Source of the DNA: Desmodus rotundus
Lineage: Eukaryota; Chordata; Mammalia; Chiroptera; Phyllostomidae
Reading direction: 5' to 3'
DNA: 64,000 nucleotides
Assembly (NCBI RefSeq): GCF_022682495.2
Contig: NC_071387.1
Span: 148,908,347 to 148,972,346 of the forward strand
The notes under the pieces are model-generated. The model was not told where the DNA came from and did no database searches. It saw nothing but the letters and a program-made list of their open reading frames with translations. Below, in pieces: positions 45,537 to 58,131 of the stretch (positions are counted from its first letter, which is position 1; each line of letters opens with the position of its first letter). Both the position numbers and the translations under genes were made by a program.

Positions 45537-48500
45537 TTGGTGTCTGCAAAAGTCATTCACCTGTGGCCAACCTGGGCCCCCGTGAGCAAGACCATGCCCC
45601 ATGGCAGGAGCCTGGGGAGGCCACTGGAGCCACGGGGGCAGGGCTGGGGATTTTGCCGGGGTTCTCTCGGGGCCCAGGCGTCCTCTCTCGCCCGGGGAGT
45701 GCCCACGCCGTCCCTTGACCCCCGCAGGACACCTGCATCCAGCGATAAGCGGCCCTCTGCCTCCATGGGGCTCGGAAACAAGGGGCCGGGGTGCGAGCAA
45801 CTGGCCTACGTGGCGGCAAACCCGCAGACCCCTCCGTCACGTCCCCACCACTGCGAAGATCCCCCTGTTCTTCCATCCGTAAAGGGGTGCCCTTTACGGA
45901 TGGAAGAACAGGGGGGAGGCCCCCAGGAGATGGCTTTCCTCCGAGCCGCGGCTGCTTAGTTTGGGGCCCAGAAGCGGGGCGCGCATGCGCTGGCAGGCCC
46001 CCTCACCACAAGCCTGTCTGCGGGCAACGGGCCCCGCCCTTGAGATATCTTGCCAGGTTCACAGGGTCACTGGGGTCGTGTCCGGGGAAACGGAAGTCCT
46101 CCCTGCCACCCAGAGGACCCCGCGTTTTCTCTTGGACCCCACTGGCCAGCAGCTCTCCAACCGCGCCAGAGGCAGAGTGCCCAGGGAAGACCTGGGGACC
46201 TAGGGCCGGGGAGGGGGGCCGGCCGCTGTACAGCTCCAGATGGAGTGGGCCATGTGGGCGGAACCCACACCAACCGAGGAGTTCTCCTGGGGGGACCTAG
46301 GCCTGAGCCCTGCCTGGGCGGTTAAGAGTCCTGCCCTGGCTCAAACTGCCCCCCCCCCCCTGCCCCCAGGAGGCAAACTTGGACCTGGCGATTGCCACCC
46401 TCTAAAGTCTGGTCTAAACTACGCAAGAAGCGACTGTGACCGCTGAGATCTTGGTCCCCCGGAGACCAACCCCCCTCTCCGTGACGGCATCCCCGGCCTC
46501 CGGTACTTGGTGTCTGCAAAAGGCATTCACCTGCGGCCAACCTGGGCCCCGGAGAGCAAGACCATGCCCCATGGCAGGAGCCTGGGGAGGCCACTGGAGC
46601 CACGGGGGCCAGGCCTGGGGATTTTGCCGGGGTTCTCTCGGGGCCCAGGCGTCCTCTCTCGCCCGGGGAGTGCCCACGCCGTCCCTTGACCCCCGCAGGA
46701 CACCTGCATCCAGCGATAAGCGGCCCTCTGCCTCCATGGGGCTCGGAAACAAGGGGCCGGGGTGCGAGCAACTGGCCTACGTGGCGGCAAACCCGCAGAC
46801 CCCTCCGTCACGTCCCCACCACTGCGAAGATCCCCCTGTTCTTCCATCCGTAAAGGGGTCCCCCTTTACGGATGGAAGAACAGGGGGGAGGCCCCCAGGA
46901 GATGGCTTTCCTCCGAGCCGCGGCTGCTTAGTTTGGGGCCCAGAAGCGGGGCCGCGCATGCGCGGGCAGGCCCCCTCACCACAAGCCTGTCTGCGGGCAA
47001 CCGGCCCCGCCCTTGAGATATCTTGCCCGGTTCACAGGGTCCCTGGGGTCGTGTCTGGGAAACGGAAGTCCTCCCTGCCACCCAGAGGACCCCGCGTTTT
47101 CTCTTGGACCCCACTGGCCAGCAGCTCTCCAACCCCGGCAGAGGCAGAGTGCCCAGGGATGACCTGGGGACCTAGGGCCGGGGAGGGGGGCCGGCCGCTG
47201 TACAGCTCCAGATGGAGTGGGCCATGTGGGCGGAACCCACACCCACCGAGGGGTTCTCCCGTGGGGACTCAGGCCTGAGCCCAGCCTGGCGGTTAAGAGT
47301 CCGGCCCTGGTTCAAACTGCCCCCCCCCTGGCCCCAGGAGGCAAACTTGGACCTGGCGACTGCCACCCTCTAAAGTCTGGTCTAAACTACGCAAGAAGCG
47401 ACTGTGACCGCTGAGACCTTGGTCCCCCGGAGACCAACCCCCCTCTCCGTGAAGGCATCCCCGGCCTCCGGTACTTGGTGTCTGCAAAAGGCATTCACCT
47501 GCGGCCAACCTGGGCCCCCGAGAGCAAGACCATGACCCATGGCAGGAGCCTGGGGAGGCCACTGGAGCCACGGGGGCCAGGCCTGGGGATTTTGCCGGGG
47601 TTCTCTCGGGGCCCAGGCGTCCTCTCTCGCCCGGGGAGTGCCCACGCCGTCCCTTGACCCCCGCAGGACACCTGCATCCAGCGATAAGCGGCCCTCTGCC
47701 TCCATGGGGCTCGGAAACAAGGGGCCGGGGTGCGAGCAACTGGCCTACGTGGCGGCAAACCCGCAGACGCCTCCGTCACGTCCCCACCACTGCGAAGATC
47801 CCCCTGTTCTTCCATCCGTAAAGGGGTCCCCCTTTACGGATGGAAGAACAGGGGGGAGGCCCCCAGGAGATGGCTTTCCTCCGAGCCGCGGCTGCTTAGT
47901 TTGGGGCCCAGAAGCGGGGCCGCGCATGCGCGGGCAGGCCCCCTCACCACAAGCCTGTCTGCGGGCAACGGGCCCCGCCCTTGAGATATCTTGCCAGGTT
48001 CACAGGGTCCCTGGGGTCGTGTCGGGGAAACGGAAGTCCTCCCTGCCACCCAGAGGACCCCGCGTTTTCTCTTGGAACCCACTTGCCAGCAGCTCTCCAA
48101 CCCCGGCAGAGGCAGAGTGCCCAGGGAAGACCTGGGGACCTAGGGCCGGGGAGGGGGGCCGGCCGCTGTTCAGCTCCAGATGGAGTGGGCCATGTGGTCG
48201 GAACCCACACCCACCGAGGGGTTCTCCCGGGGGGACTCAGGCCTGAGCCCTGCCTGGGCGGTTAAGAGTACTGCCCTGGCTCAAACTGCCCCCCCCCCGC
48301 CCCCAGGAGGCAAACGTGGACCTGGCCACTGCCACTCTCTAAAGTCTGGTCTAAACTACGCAAGAAGCGACTGTGACCGCTGAGACCTCGGTCCCCCGGA
48401 GACCAACCCCCCTCTCCGTGAAGGCATCCCCGGCCTCCGGTACTTGGTGTCTGCAAAAGGCATTCACCTGCGGCTAACCTGGGCCCTCGTGAGCAAGACC

Positions 48501-49413
48501 ATGCCCCATGGAAGGAGCCTGGGGAGGCCACTGGAGCCACGGGGGCCAGGGCTGGGGATTTTGCCGGGGTTCTCTCGGGGCCCAGGCGTCCTCTCTCGCC
48601 CGTGGAGTGCCCACGCCGTCCCTTGAACCCCGCAGGACACCTGCATCCAGCGATAAGCGGCCCTCTGCCTCCATGGGGCTCAGAAACAAGGGGCCGGGGT
48701 GCGAGCAACTGGCCTACGTGGCGGCAAACCCGCAGACCCCTCCGTCTCGTCCCCACCACTGTGAAGATCCCCCTGTTCTTCCATCCGTAAAGGGGTCCCC
48801 CTTTACGGATGGAAGAACAGGGGGGAGGCCCCCAGGAGATGGCTTTCCTCCGAACCGCGGCTGCTTAGTTTGTGGCCCAGAAGCGAGGCCGCGCATGCGC
48901 GGGCAGGCCCCCTCACCACAAGCCTGTCTGCGGGCAACGGACCCCGCCCTTGAGATATCTTGCCCGGTTCACAGGGTCCCTGGGGTCGTGTCCGGGGAAA
49001 CGGAAGTCCTCCCTGCCACCCAGAGGACCCCGCGTTTTCTCTTGGACCCCACTGGCCAGCAGCTCTCCAACCCCGGCAGAGGCAGAGTGCCCAGGGAAGA
49101 CCTGGGGACCTAGGGCCGGGGAGGGGGGCCGGCCGCTGTACAGCTCCAGATGGAGTGGGCCATGTGGGCGGAACCCACACCCACCGAGGGGTTCTCCCGG
49201 GGGGACTCAGGCCTGAGCCCTGCCTGGGCGGTTAAGAGTACTGCCCTGGCTCAAACTGCCCCCCCACCGCCCCCAGGAGGCAAACGTGGACCTGGCCACT
49301 GCCACTCTCTAAAGTCTGGTCTAAACTACGCAAGAAGCGACTGTGACCGCTGAGACCTCGGTCCCCCGGAGACCAACCCCCCTCTCTGTGAAGGCATCCC
49401 CAGCCTCCGGTAC
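45537..49413 (+). repeat. HOR unit 12: canonical 4-mer a-b-c-d
   Basis: Monomers: a 45537, b 46507, c 47475, d 48444; total 3,877 bp. Private changes include CACACCAACCGAGG near 46266, CCCCGGAGAGC near 46547, GTGTCTGGGAAAC near 47050 and ACCATGACCCATGG near 47529. The type order is standard. Confidence 0.92.
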
Positions 49414-51350
49414 TTGGTGTCTGCAAAAGTCATTCACCTGTGGCCAACCTGGGCCCCCGTGAGCAAGACCATGCCCCATGGCAGGAGCCTGGGGAGGCCA
49501 CTGGAGCCACGGGGGCAGGGCTGGGGATTTTGCCGGGGTTCTCTCGGGGCCCAGGCGTCCTCTCTCGCCCGGGGAGTGCCCACGCCGTCCCTTGACCCCC
49601 GCAGGACACCTGCATCCAGCGATAAGCGGCCCTCTGCCTCCATGGGGCTCGGAAACAAGGGGCCGGGGTGCGAGCAACTGGCCTATGTGGCGGCAAACCC
49701 GCAGACCCCTCCGTCACGTCCCCACCACTGCGAAGATCCCCCTGTTCTTCCATCCGTAAAGGGGTGCCCTTTACGGATGGAAGAACAGGGGGGAGGCCCC
49801 CAGGAGATGGCTTTCCTCCGAGCCGCGGCTGCTTAGTTTGGGGCCCAGAAGCGGGGCCGCGCATGCGCGGGCAGGCCCCCTCACCACAAGCCTGTCTGCG
49901 GGCAACGGGCCCCGCCCTTGAGATATCTTGCCAGGTTCACAGGGTCCCTGGGGTCGTGTCGGGGAAACGGAAGTCCTCCCTGCCACCCAGAGGACCCCGC
50001 GTTTTCTCTTGGAACCCACTTGCCAGCAGCTCTCCAACCCCGGCAGAGGCAGAGTGCCCAGGGAAGACCTGGGGACCTAGGGCCGGGGAGGGGGGCCGGC
50101 CGCTGTTCAGCTCCAGATGGAGTGGGCCATGTGGTCGGAACCCACACCCACCGAGGGGTTCTCCCGGGGGGACTCAGGCCTGAGCCCTGCCTGGGCGGTT
50201 AAGAGTACTGCCCTGGCTCAAACTGCCCCCCCCCCCGCCCCCAGGAGGCAAACGTGGACCTGGCCACTGCCACTCTCTAAAGTCTGGTCTAAACTACGCA
50301 AGAAGCGACTGTGACCGCTGAGACCTCGGTCCCCCGGAGACCAACCCCCCTCTCCGTGAAGGCATCCCCGGCCTCCGGTACTTGGTGTCTGCAAAAGGCA
50401 TTCACCTGCGGCTAACCTGGGCCCTCGTGAGCAAGACCATGCCCCATGGAAGGAGCCTGGGGAGGCCACTGGAGCCACGGGGGCCAGGGCTGGGGATTTT
50501 GCCGGGGTTCTCTCGGGGCCCAGGCGTCCTCTCTCGCCCGTGGAGTGCCCACGCCGTCCCTTGAACCCCGCAGGACACCTGCATCCAGCGATAAGCGGCC
50601 CTCTGCCTCCATGGGGCTCAGAAACAAGGGGCCGGGGTGCGAGCAACTGGCCTACGTGGCGGCAAACCCGCAGACCCCTCCGTCTCGTCCCCACCACTGT
50701 GAAGATCCCCCTGTTCTTCCATCCGTAAAGGGGTCCCCCTTTACGGATGGAAGAACAGGGGGGAGGCCCCCAGGAGATGGCTTTCCTCCGAACCGCGGCT
50801 GCTTAGTTTGTGGCCCAGAAGCGAGGCCGCGCATGCGCGGGCAGGCCCCCTCACCACAAGCCTGTCTGCGGGCAACGACCCCGCCCTTGAGATATCTTGC
50901 CCGGTTCACAGGGTCCCTGGGGTCGTGTCCGGGGAAACGGAAGTCCTCCCTGCCACCCAGAGGACCCCGCGTTTTCTCTTGGACCCCACTGGCCAGCAGC
51001 TCTCCAACCCCGGCAGAGGCAGAGTGCCCAGGGAAGACCTGGGGACCTAGGGCCGGGGAGGGGGGCCGGCCGCTGTACAGCTCCAGATGGAGTGGGCCAT
51101 GTGGGCGGAACCCACACCCACCGAGGGGTTCTCCCGGGGGGACTCAGGCCTGAGCCCTGCCTGGGCGGTTAAGAGTACTGCCCTGGCTCAAACTGCCCCC
51201 CCACCGCCCCCAGGAGGCAAACGTGGACCTGGCCACTGCCACTCTCTAAAGTCTGGTCTAAACTACGCAAGAAGCGACTGTGACCGCTGAGACCTCGGTC
51301 CCCCGGAGACCAACCCCCCTCTCTGTGAAGGCATCCCCAGCCTCCGGTAC
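49414..51350 (+). repeat. HOR unit 13: 2-mer a/c hybrid-d
   Basis: The monomer at 49414 is type a through its inverted-repeat centre (GGGGTGCCC near 49761) and type c after it (GGCCGCGCATGCGC near 49854, GTGTCGGGGAAAC near 49956). The switch is between about 49777 and 49857. The d at 50382 has lost one G (GCAACGACCCC near 50872), a change carried by every d copy from here to the right edge. Confidence 0.88.
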
Positions 51351-54300
51351 TTGGTGTCTGCAAAAGTCATTCACCTGTGGCCAACCTGGGCCCCCGTGAG
51401 CAAGACCATGCCCCATGGCAGGAGCCTGGGGAGGCCACTGGAGCCACGGGGGCAGGGCTGGGGATTTTGCCGGGGTTCTCTCGGGGCCCAGGCGTCCTCT
51501 CTCGCCCGGGGAGTGCCCACGCCGTCCCTTGACCCCCGCAGGACACCTGCATCCAGCGATAAGCGGCCCTCTGCCTCCATGGGGCTCGGAAACAAGGGGC
51601 CGGGGTGCGAGCAACTGGCCTACGTGGCGGCAAACCCGCAGACCCCTCCGTCACGTCCCCACCACTGCGAAGATCCCCCTGTTCTTCCATCCGTAAAGGG
51701 GTGCCCTTTACGGATGGAAGAACAGGGGGGAGGCCCCCAGGAGATGGCTTTCCTCCGAGCCGCGGCTGCTTAGTTTGGGGCCCAGAAGCGGGGCGCGCAT
51801 GCGCTGGCAGGCCCCCTCACCACAAGCCTGTCTGCGGGCAACGGGCCCCGCCCTTGAGATATCTTGCCAGGTTCACAGGGTCACTGGGGTCGTGTCCGGG
51901 GAAACGGAAGTCCTCCCTGCCACCCAGAGGACCCCGCGTTTTCTCTTGGACCCCACTGGCCAGCAGCTCTCCAACCGCGCCAGAGGCAGAGTGCCCAGGG
52001 AAGACCTGGGGACCTAGGGCCGGGGAGGGGGGCCGGCCGCTGTACAGCTCCAGATGGAGTGGGCCATGTGGGCGGAACCCACACCCACCGAGGAGTTCTC
52101 CTGGGGGGACCTAGGCCTGAGCCCTGCCTGGGCGGTTAAGAGTCCTGCCCTGGCTCAAACTGCCCCCCCCCCCTGCCCCCAGGAGGCAAACTTGGACCTG
52201 GCGATTGCCACCCTCTAAAGTCTGGTCTAAACTACGCAAGAAGCGACTGTGACCGCTGAGATCTTGGTCCCCCGGAGACCAACCCCCCTCTCCGTGACGG
52301 CATCCCCGGCCTCCGGTACTTGGTGTCTGCAAAAGGCATTCACCTGCGGCCAACCTGGGCCCCCGAGAGCAAGACCATGCCCCATGGCAGGAGCCTGGGG
52401 AGGCCACTGGAGCCACGGGGGCCAGGCCTGGGGATTTTGCCGGGGTTCTCTCGGGGCCCAGGCGTCCTCTCTCGCCCGGGGAGTGCCCACGCCGTCCCTT
52501 GACCCCCGCAGGACACCTGCATCCAGCGATAAGCGGCCCTCTGCCTCCATGGGGCTCGGAAACAAGGGGCCGGGGTGCGAGCAACTGGCCTACGTGGCGG
52601 CAAACCCGCAGACCCCTCCGTCACGTCCCCACCACTGCGAAGATCCCCCTGTTCTTCCATCCGTAAAGGGGTCCCCCTTTACGGATGGAAGAACAGGGGG
52701 GAGGCCCCCAGGAGATGGCTTTCCTCCGAGCCGCGGCTGCTTAGTTTGGGGCCCAGAAGCGGGGCCGCGCATGCGCGGGCAGGCCCCCTCACCACAAGCC
52801 TGTCTGCGGGCAACCGGCCCCGCCCTTGAGATATCTTGCCCGGTTCACAGGGTCCCTGGGGTCGGGTCCGGGAAACGGAAGTCCTCCCTGCCACCCAGAG
52901 GACCCCGCGTTTTCTCTTGGACCCCACTGGCCAGCAGCTCTCCAACCCCGGCAGAGGCAGAGGTCCCAGGGATGACCTGGGGACCTAGGGCCGGGGAGGG
53001 GGGCCGGCCGCTGTACAGCTCCAGATGGAGTGGGCCATGTGGGCGGAACCCACACCCACCGAGGGGTTCTCCCGTGGGGACTCAGGCCTGAGCCCAGCCT
53101 GGCGGTTAAGATTCCGGCCCTGGTTCAAACTGCCCCCCCCCTGCCCCCAGGAGGCAAACTTGGACCTGGCGACTGCCACCCTCTAAAGTCTGGTCTAAAC
53201 TACGCAAGAAGCGACTGTGACCGCTGAGACCTTGGTCCCCCGGAGACCAACCCCCCTCTCCGTGAAGGCATCCCCGGCCTCCGGTACTTGGTGTCTGCAA
53301 AAGGCATTCACCTGCGGCCAACCTGGGCCCCCGAGAGCAAGACCATGCCCCATGGCAGGAGCCTGGGGAGGCCACTGGAGCCACGGGGGCCAGGCCTGGG
53401 GATTTTGCCGGGGTTCTCTCGGGGCCCAGGCGTCCTCTCTCGCCCGGGGAGTGCCGACGCCGTCCCTTGACCCCCGCAGGACACCTGCATCCAGCGATAA
53501 GCGGCCCTCTGCCTCCATGGGGCTCGGAAACAAGGGGCCGGGGTGCGAGCAACTGGCCTACGTGGCGGCAAACCCGCAGACCCCTCCGTCACGTCCCCAC
53601 CACTGCGAAGATCCCCCTGTTCTTCCATCCGTAAAGGGGACCCCTTTACGGATGGAAGAACAGGGGGGAGGCCCCCAGGAGATGGCTTTCCTCCGAGCCG
53701 CGGCTGCTTAGTTTGGGGCCCAGAAGCGGGGCCGCGCATGCGCGGGCAGGCCCCCTCACCACAAGCCTGTCTGCGGGCAACGGGCCCCGCCCTTGAGATA
53801 TCTTGCCAGGTTCACAGGGTCCCTGGGGTCGTGTCGGGGAAACGGAAGTCCTCCCTGCCACCCAGAGGACCCCGCGTTTTCTCTTGGAACCCACTTGCCA
53901 GCAGCTCTCCAACCCCGGCAGAGGCAGAGTGCCCAGGGAAGACCTGGGGACCTAGGGCCGGGGAGGGGGGCCGGCCGCTGTTCAGCTCCAGATGGAGTGG
54001 GCCATGTGGTCGGAACCCACACCCACCGAGGGGTTCTCCCGGGGGGACTCAGGCCTGAGCCCTGCCTGGGCGGTTAAGAGTACTGCCCTGGCTCAAACTG
54101 CCCCCCCCCCCGCCCCCAGGAGGCAAACGTGGACCTGGCCACTGCCACTCTCTAAAGTCTGGTCTAAACTACGCAAGAAGCGACTGTGACCGCTGAGACC
54201 TCGGTCCCCCGGAGACCAACCCCCCTCTCCGTGAAGGCATCCCCGGCCTCCGGTACTTGGTGTCTGCAAAAGGCATTCACCTGCGGCTAACCTGGGCCCT

Positions 54301-55225
54301 CGTGAGCAAGACCATGCCCCATGGAAGGAGCCTGGGGAGGCCACTGGAGCCACGGGGGCCAGGGCTGGGGATTTTGCCGGGGTTCTCTCGGGGCCCAGGC
54401 GTCCTCTCTCGCCCGTGGAGTGCCCACGCCGTCCCTTGAACCCCGCAGGACACCTGCATCCAGCGATAAGCGGCCCTCTGCCTCCATGGGGCTCAGAAAC
54501 AAGGGGCCGGGGTGCGAGCAACTGGCCTACGTGGCGGCAAACCCGCAGACCCCTCCGTCTCGTCCCCACCACTGTGAAGATCCCCCTGTTCTTCCATCCG
54601 TAAAGGGGTCCCCCTTTACGGATGGAAGAACAGGGGGGAGGCCCCCAGGAGATGGCTTTCCTCCGAACCGCGGCTGCTTAGTTTGTGGCCCAGAAGCGAG
54701 GCCGCGCATGCGCGGGCAGGCCCCCTCACCACAAGCCTGTCTGCGGGCAACGACCCCGCCCTTGAGATATCTTGCCCGGTTCACAGGGTCCCTGGGGTCG
54801 TGTCCGGGGAAACGGAAGTCCTCCCTGCCACCCAGAGGACCCCGCGTTTTCTCTTGGACCCCACTGGCCAGCAGCTCTCCAACCCCGGCAGAGGCAGAGT
54901 GCCCAGGGAAGACCTGGGGACCTAGGGCCGGGGAGGGGGGCCGGCCGCTGTACAGCTCCAGATGGAGTGGGCCATGTGGGCGGAACCCACACCCACCGAG
55001 GGGTTCTCCCGGGGGGACTCAGGCCTGAGCCCTGCCTGGGCGGTTAAGAGTACTGCCCTGGCTCAAACTGCCCCCCCACCGCCCCCAGGAGGCAAACGTG
55101 GACCTGGCCACTGCCACTCTCTAAAGTCTGGTCTAAACTACGCAAGAAGCGACTGTGACCGCTGAGACCTCGGTCCCCCGGAGACCAACCCCCCTCTCTG
55201 TGAAGGCATCCCCAGCCTCCGGTAC
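51351..55225 (+). repeat. HOR unit 14: canonical 4-mer a-b-c-d
   Basis: Monomers: a 51351, b 52320, c 53288, d 54257; total 3,875 bp. The b copy has more private changes than most (GTCGGGTCCGGG near 52861, GAGGTCCCAG near 52970, AAGATTCCGG near 53108). The c copy has a one-base inverted-repeat centre (GGGGACCCC near 53636) that keeps both arms paired. The d copy carries the one-G deletion. Confidence 0.92.
53613..53667. repeat. Central inverted repeat, one-base centre (type c at 53288)
   Basis: The centre reads GGGGACCCC, so two 27-base arms flank a single A. Compared with the usual GGGGTCCCCC the spacer has changed while every arm base still pairs. Confidence 0.9.
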
Positions 55226-58131
55226 TTGGTGTCTGCAAAAGTCATTCACCTGTGGCCAACCTGGGCCCCCGTGAGCAAGACCATGCCCCATGGCAGGAGC
55301 CTGGGGAGGCCACTGGAGCCACGGGGGCAGGGCTGGGGATTTTGCCGGGGTTCTCTCGGGGCCCAGGCGTCCTCTCTCGCCCGGGGAGTGCCCACGCCGT
55401 CCCTTGACCCCCGCAGGACACCTGCATCCAGCGATAAGCGGCCCTCTGCCTCCATGGGGCTCGGAAACAAGGGGCCGGGGTGCGAGCAACTGGCCTACGT
55501 GGCGGCAAACCCGCAGACCCCTCCGTCACGTCCCCACCACTGCGAAGATCCCCCTGTTCTTCCATCCGTAAAGGGGTGCCCTTTACGGATGGAAGAACAG
55601 GGGGGAGGCCCCCAGGAGATGGCTTTCCTCCGAGCCGCGGCTGCTTAGTTTGGGGCCCAGAAGCGGGGCGCGCATGCGCTGGCAGGCCCCCTCACCACAA
55701 GCCTGTCTGCGGGCAACGGGCCCCGCCCTTGAGATATCTTGCCAGGTTCACAGGGTCACTGGGGTCGTGTCCGGGGAAACGGAAGTCCTCCCTGCCACCC
55801 AGAGGACCCCGCGTTTTCTCTTGGACCCCACTGGCCAGCAGCTCTCCAACCGCGCCAGAGGCAGAGTGCCCAGGGAAGACCTGGGGACCTAGGGCCGGGG
55901 AGGGGGGCCGGCCGCTGTACAGCTCCAGATGGAGTGGGCCATGTGGGCGGAACCCACACCCACCGAGGAGTTCTCCTGGGGGGACCTAGGCCTGAGCCCT
56001 GCCTGGGCGGTTAAGAGTCCTGCCCTGGCTCAAACTGCCCCCCCCCTGCCCCCAGGAGGCAAACTTGGACCTGGCGATTGCCACCCTCTAAAGTCTGGTC
56101 TAAACTACGCAAGAAGCGACTGTGACCGCTGAGATCTTGGTCCCCCGGAGACCAACCCCCCTCTCCGTGACGGCATCCCCGGCCTCCGGTACTTGGTGTC
56201 TGCAAAAGGCATTCACCTGCGGCCAACCTGGGCCCCCGAGAGCAAGACCATGCCCCATGGCAGGAGCCTGGGGAGGCCACTGGAGCCACGGGGGCCAGGC
56301 CTGGGGATTTTGCCGGGGTTCTCTCGGGGCCCAGGCGTCCTCTCTCGCCCGGGGAGTGCCCACGCCGTCCCTTGACCCCCGCAGGACACCTGCATCCAGC
56401 GATAAGCGGCCCTCTGCCTCCATGGGGCTCGGAAACAAGGGGCCGGGGTGCGAGCAACTGGCCTACGTGGCGGCAAACCCGCAGACCCCTCCGTCACGTC
56501 CCCACCACTGCGAAGATCCCCCTGTTCTTCCATCCGTAAAGGGGTCCCCCTTTACGGATGGAAGAACAGGGGGGAGGCCCCCAGGAGATGGCTTTCCTCC
56601 GAGCCGCGGCTGCTTAGTTTGGGGCCCAGAAGCGGGGCCGCGCATGCGCGGGCAGGCCCCCTCACCACAAGCCTGTCTGCGGGCAACGGGCCCCGCCCTT
56701 GAGATATCTTGCCAGGTTCACAGGGTCCCTGGGGTCGTGTCGGGGAAACGGAAGTCCTCCCTGCCACCCAGAGGACCCCGCGTTTTCTCTTGGAACCCAC
56801 TTGCCAGCAGCTCTCCAACCCCGGCAGAGGCAGAGTGCCCAGGGAAGACCTGGGGACCTAGGGCCGGGGAGGGGGGCCGGCCGCTGTTCAGCTCCAGATG
56901 GAGTGGGCCATGTGGTCGGAACCCACACCCACCGAGGGGTTCTCCCGGGGGGACTCAGGCCTGAGCCCTGCCTGGGCGGTTAAGAGTACTGCCCTGGCTC
57001 AAACTGCCCCCCCCCCCGCCCCCAGGAGGCAAACGTGGACCTGGCCACTGCCACTCTCTAAAGTCTGGTCTAAACTACGCAAGAAGCGACTGTGACCGCT
57101 GAGACCTCGGTCCCCCGGAGACCAACCCCCCTCTCCGTGAAGGCATCCCCGGCCTCCGGTACTTGGTGTCTGCAAAAGGCATTCACCTGCGGCTAACCTG
57201 GGCCCTCGTGAGCAAGACCATGCCCCATGGAAGGAGCCTGGGGAGGCCACTGGAGCCACGGGGGCCAGGGCTGGGGATTTTGCCGGGGTTCTCTCGGGGC
57301 CCAGGCGTCCTCTCTCGCCCGTGGAGTGCCCACGCCGTCCCTTGAACCCCGCAGGACACCTGCATCCAGCGATAAGCGGCCCTCTGCCTCCATGGGGCTC
57401 AGAAACAAGGGGCCGGGGTGCGAGCAACTGGCCTACGTGGCGGCAAACCCGCAGACCCCTCCGTCTCGTCCCCACCACTGTGAAGATCCCCCTGTTCTTC
57501 CATCCGTAAAGGGGTCCCCCTTTACGGATGGAAGAACAGGGGGGAGGCCCCCAGGAGATGGCTTTCCTCCGAACCGCGGCTGCTTAGTTTGTGGCCCAGA
57601 AGCGAGGCCGCGCATGCGCGGGCAGGCCCCCTCACCACAAGCCTGTCTGCGGGCAACGACCCCGCCCTTGAGATATCTTGCCCGGTTCACAGGGTCCCTG
57701 GGGTCGTGTCCGGGGAAACGGAAGTCCTCCCTGCCACCCAGAGGACCCCGCGTTTTCTCTTGGACCCCACTGGCCAGCAGCTCTCCAACCCCGGCAGAGG
57801 CAGAGTGCCCAGGGAAGACCTGGGGACCTAGGGCCGGGGAGGGGGGCCGGCCGCTGTACAGCTCCAGATGGAGTGGGCCATGTGGGCGGAACCCACACCC
57901 ACCGAGGGGTTCTCCCGGGGGGACTCAGGCCTGAGCCCTGCCTGGGCGGTTAAGAGTACTGCCCTGGCTCAAACTGCCCCCCCACCGCCCCCAGGAGGCA
58001 AACGTGGACCTGGCCACTGCCACTCTCTAAAGTCTGGTCTAAACTACGCAAGAAGCGACTGTGACCGCTGAGACCTCGGTCCCCCGGAGACCAACCCCCC
58101 TCTCTGTGAAGGCATCCCCAGCCTCCGGTAC
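55226..58131 (+). repeat. HOR unit 15: 3-mer a-b/c hybrid-d
   Basis: Monomers: a 55226, b/c hybrid 56193, d 57163. The hybrid has the b start (GAGATCTTGG, GTGACGGC near 56131-56172) and the c 3' half (TTGCCAGG near 56709, GTGTCGGGG near 56737, TTGGAACCCAC near 56790). It has the same architecture as unit 8 but lacks the GGGGGGCTGGCCG marker, so it probably arose separately. Confidence 0.88.
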
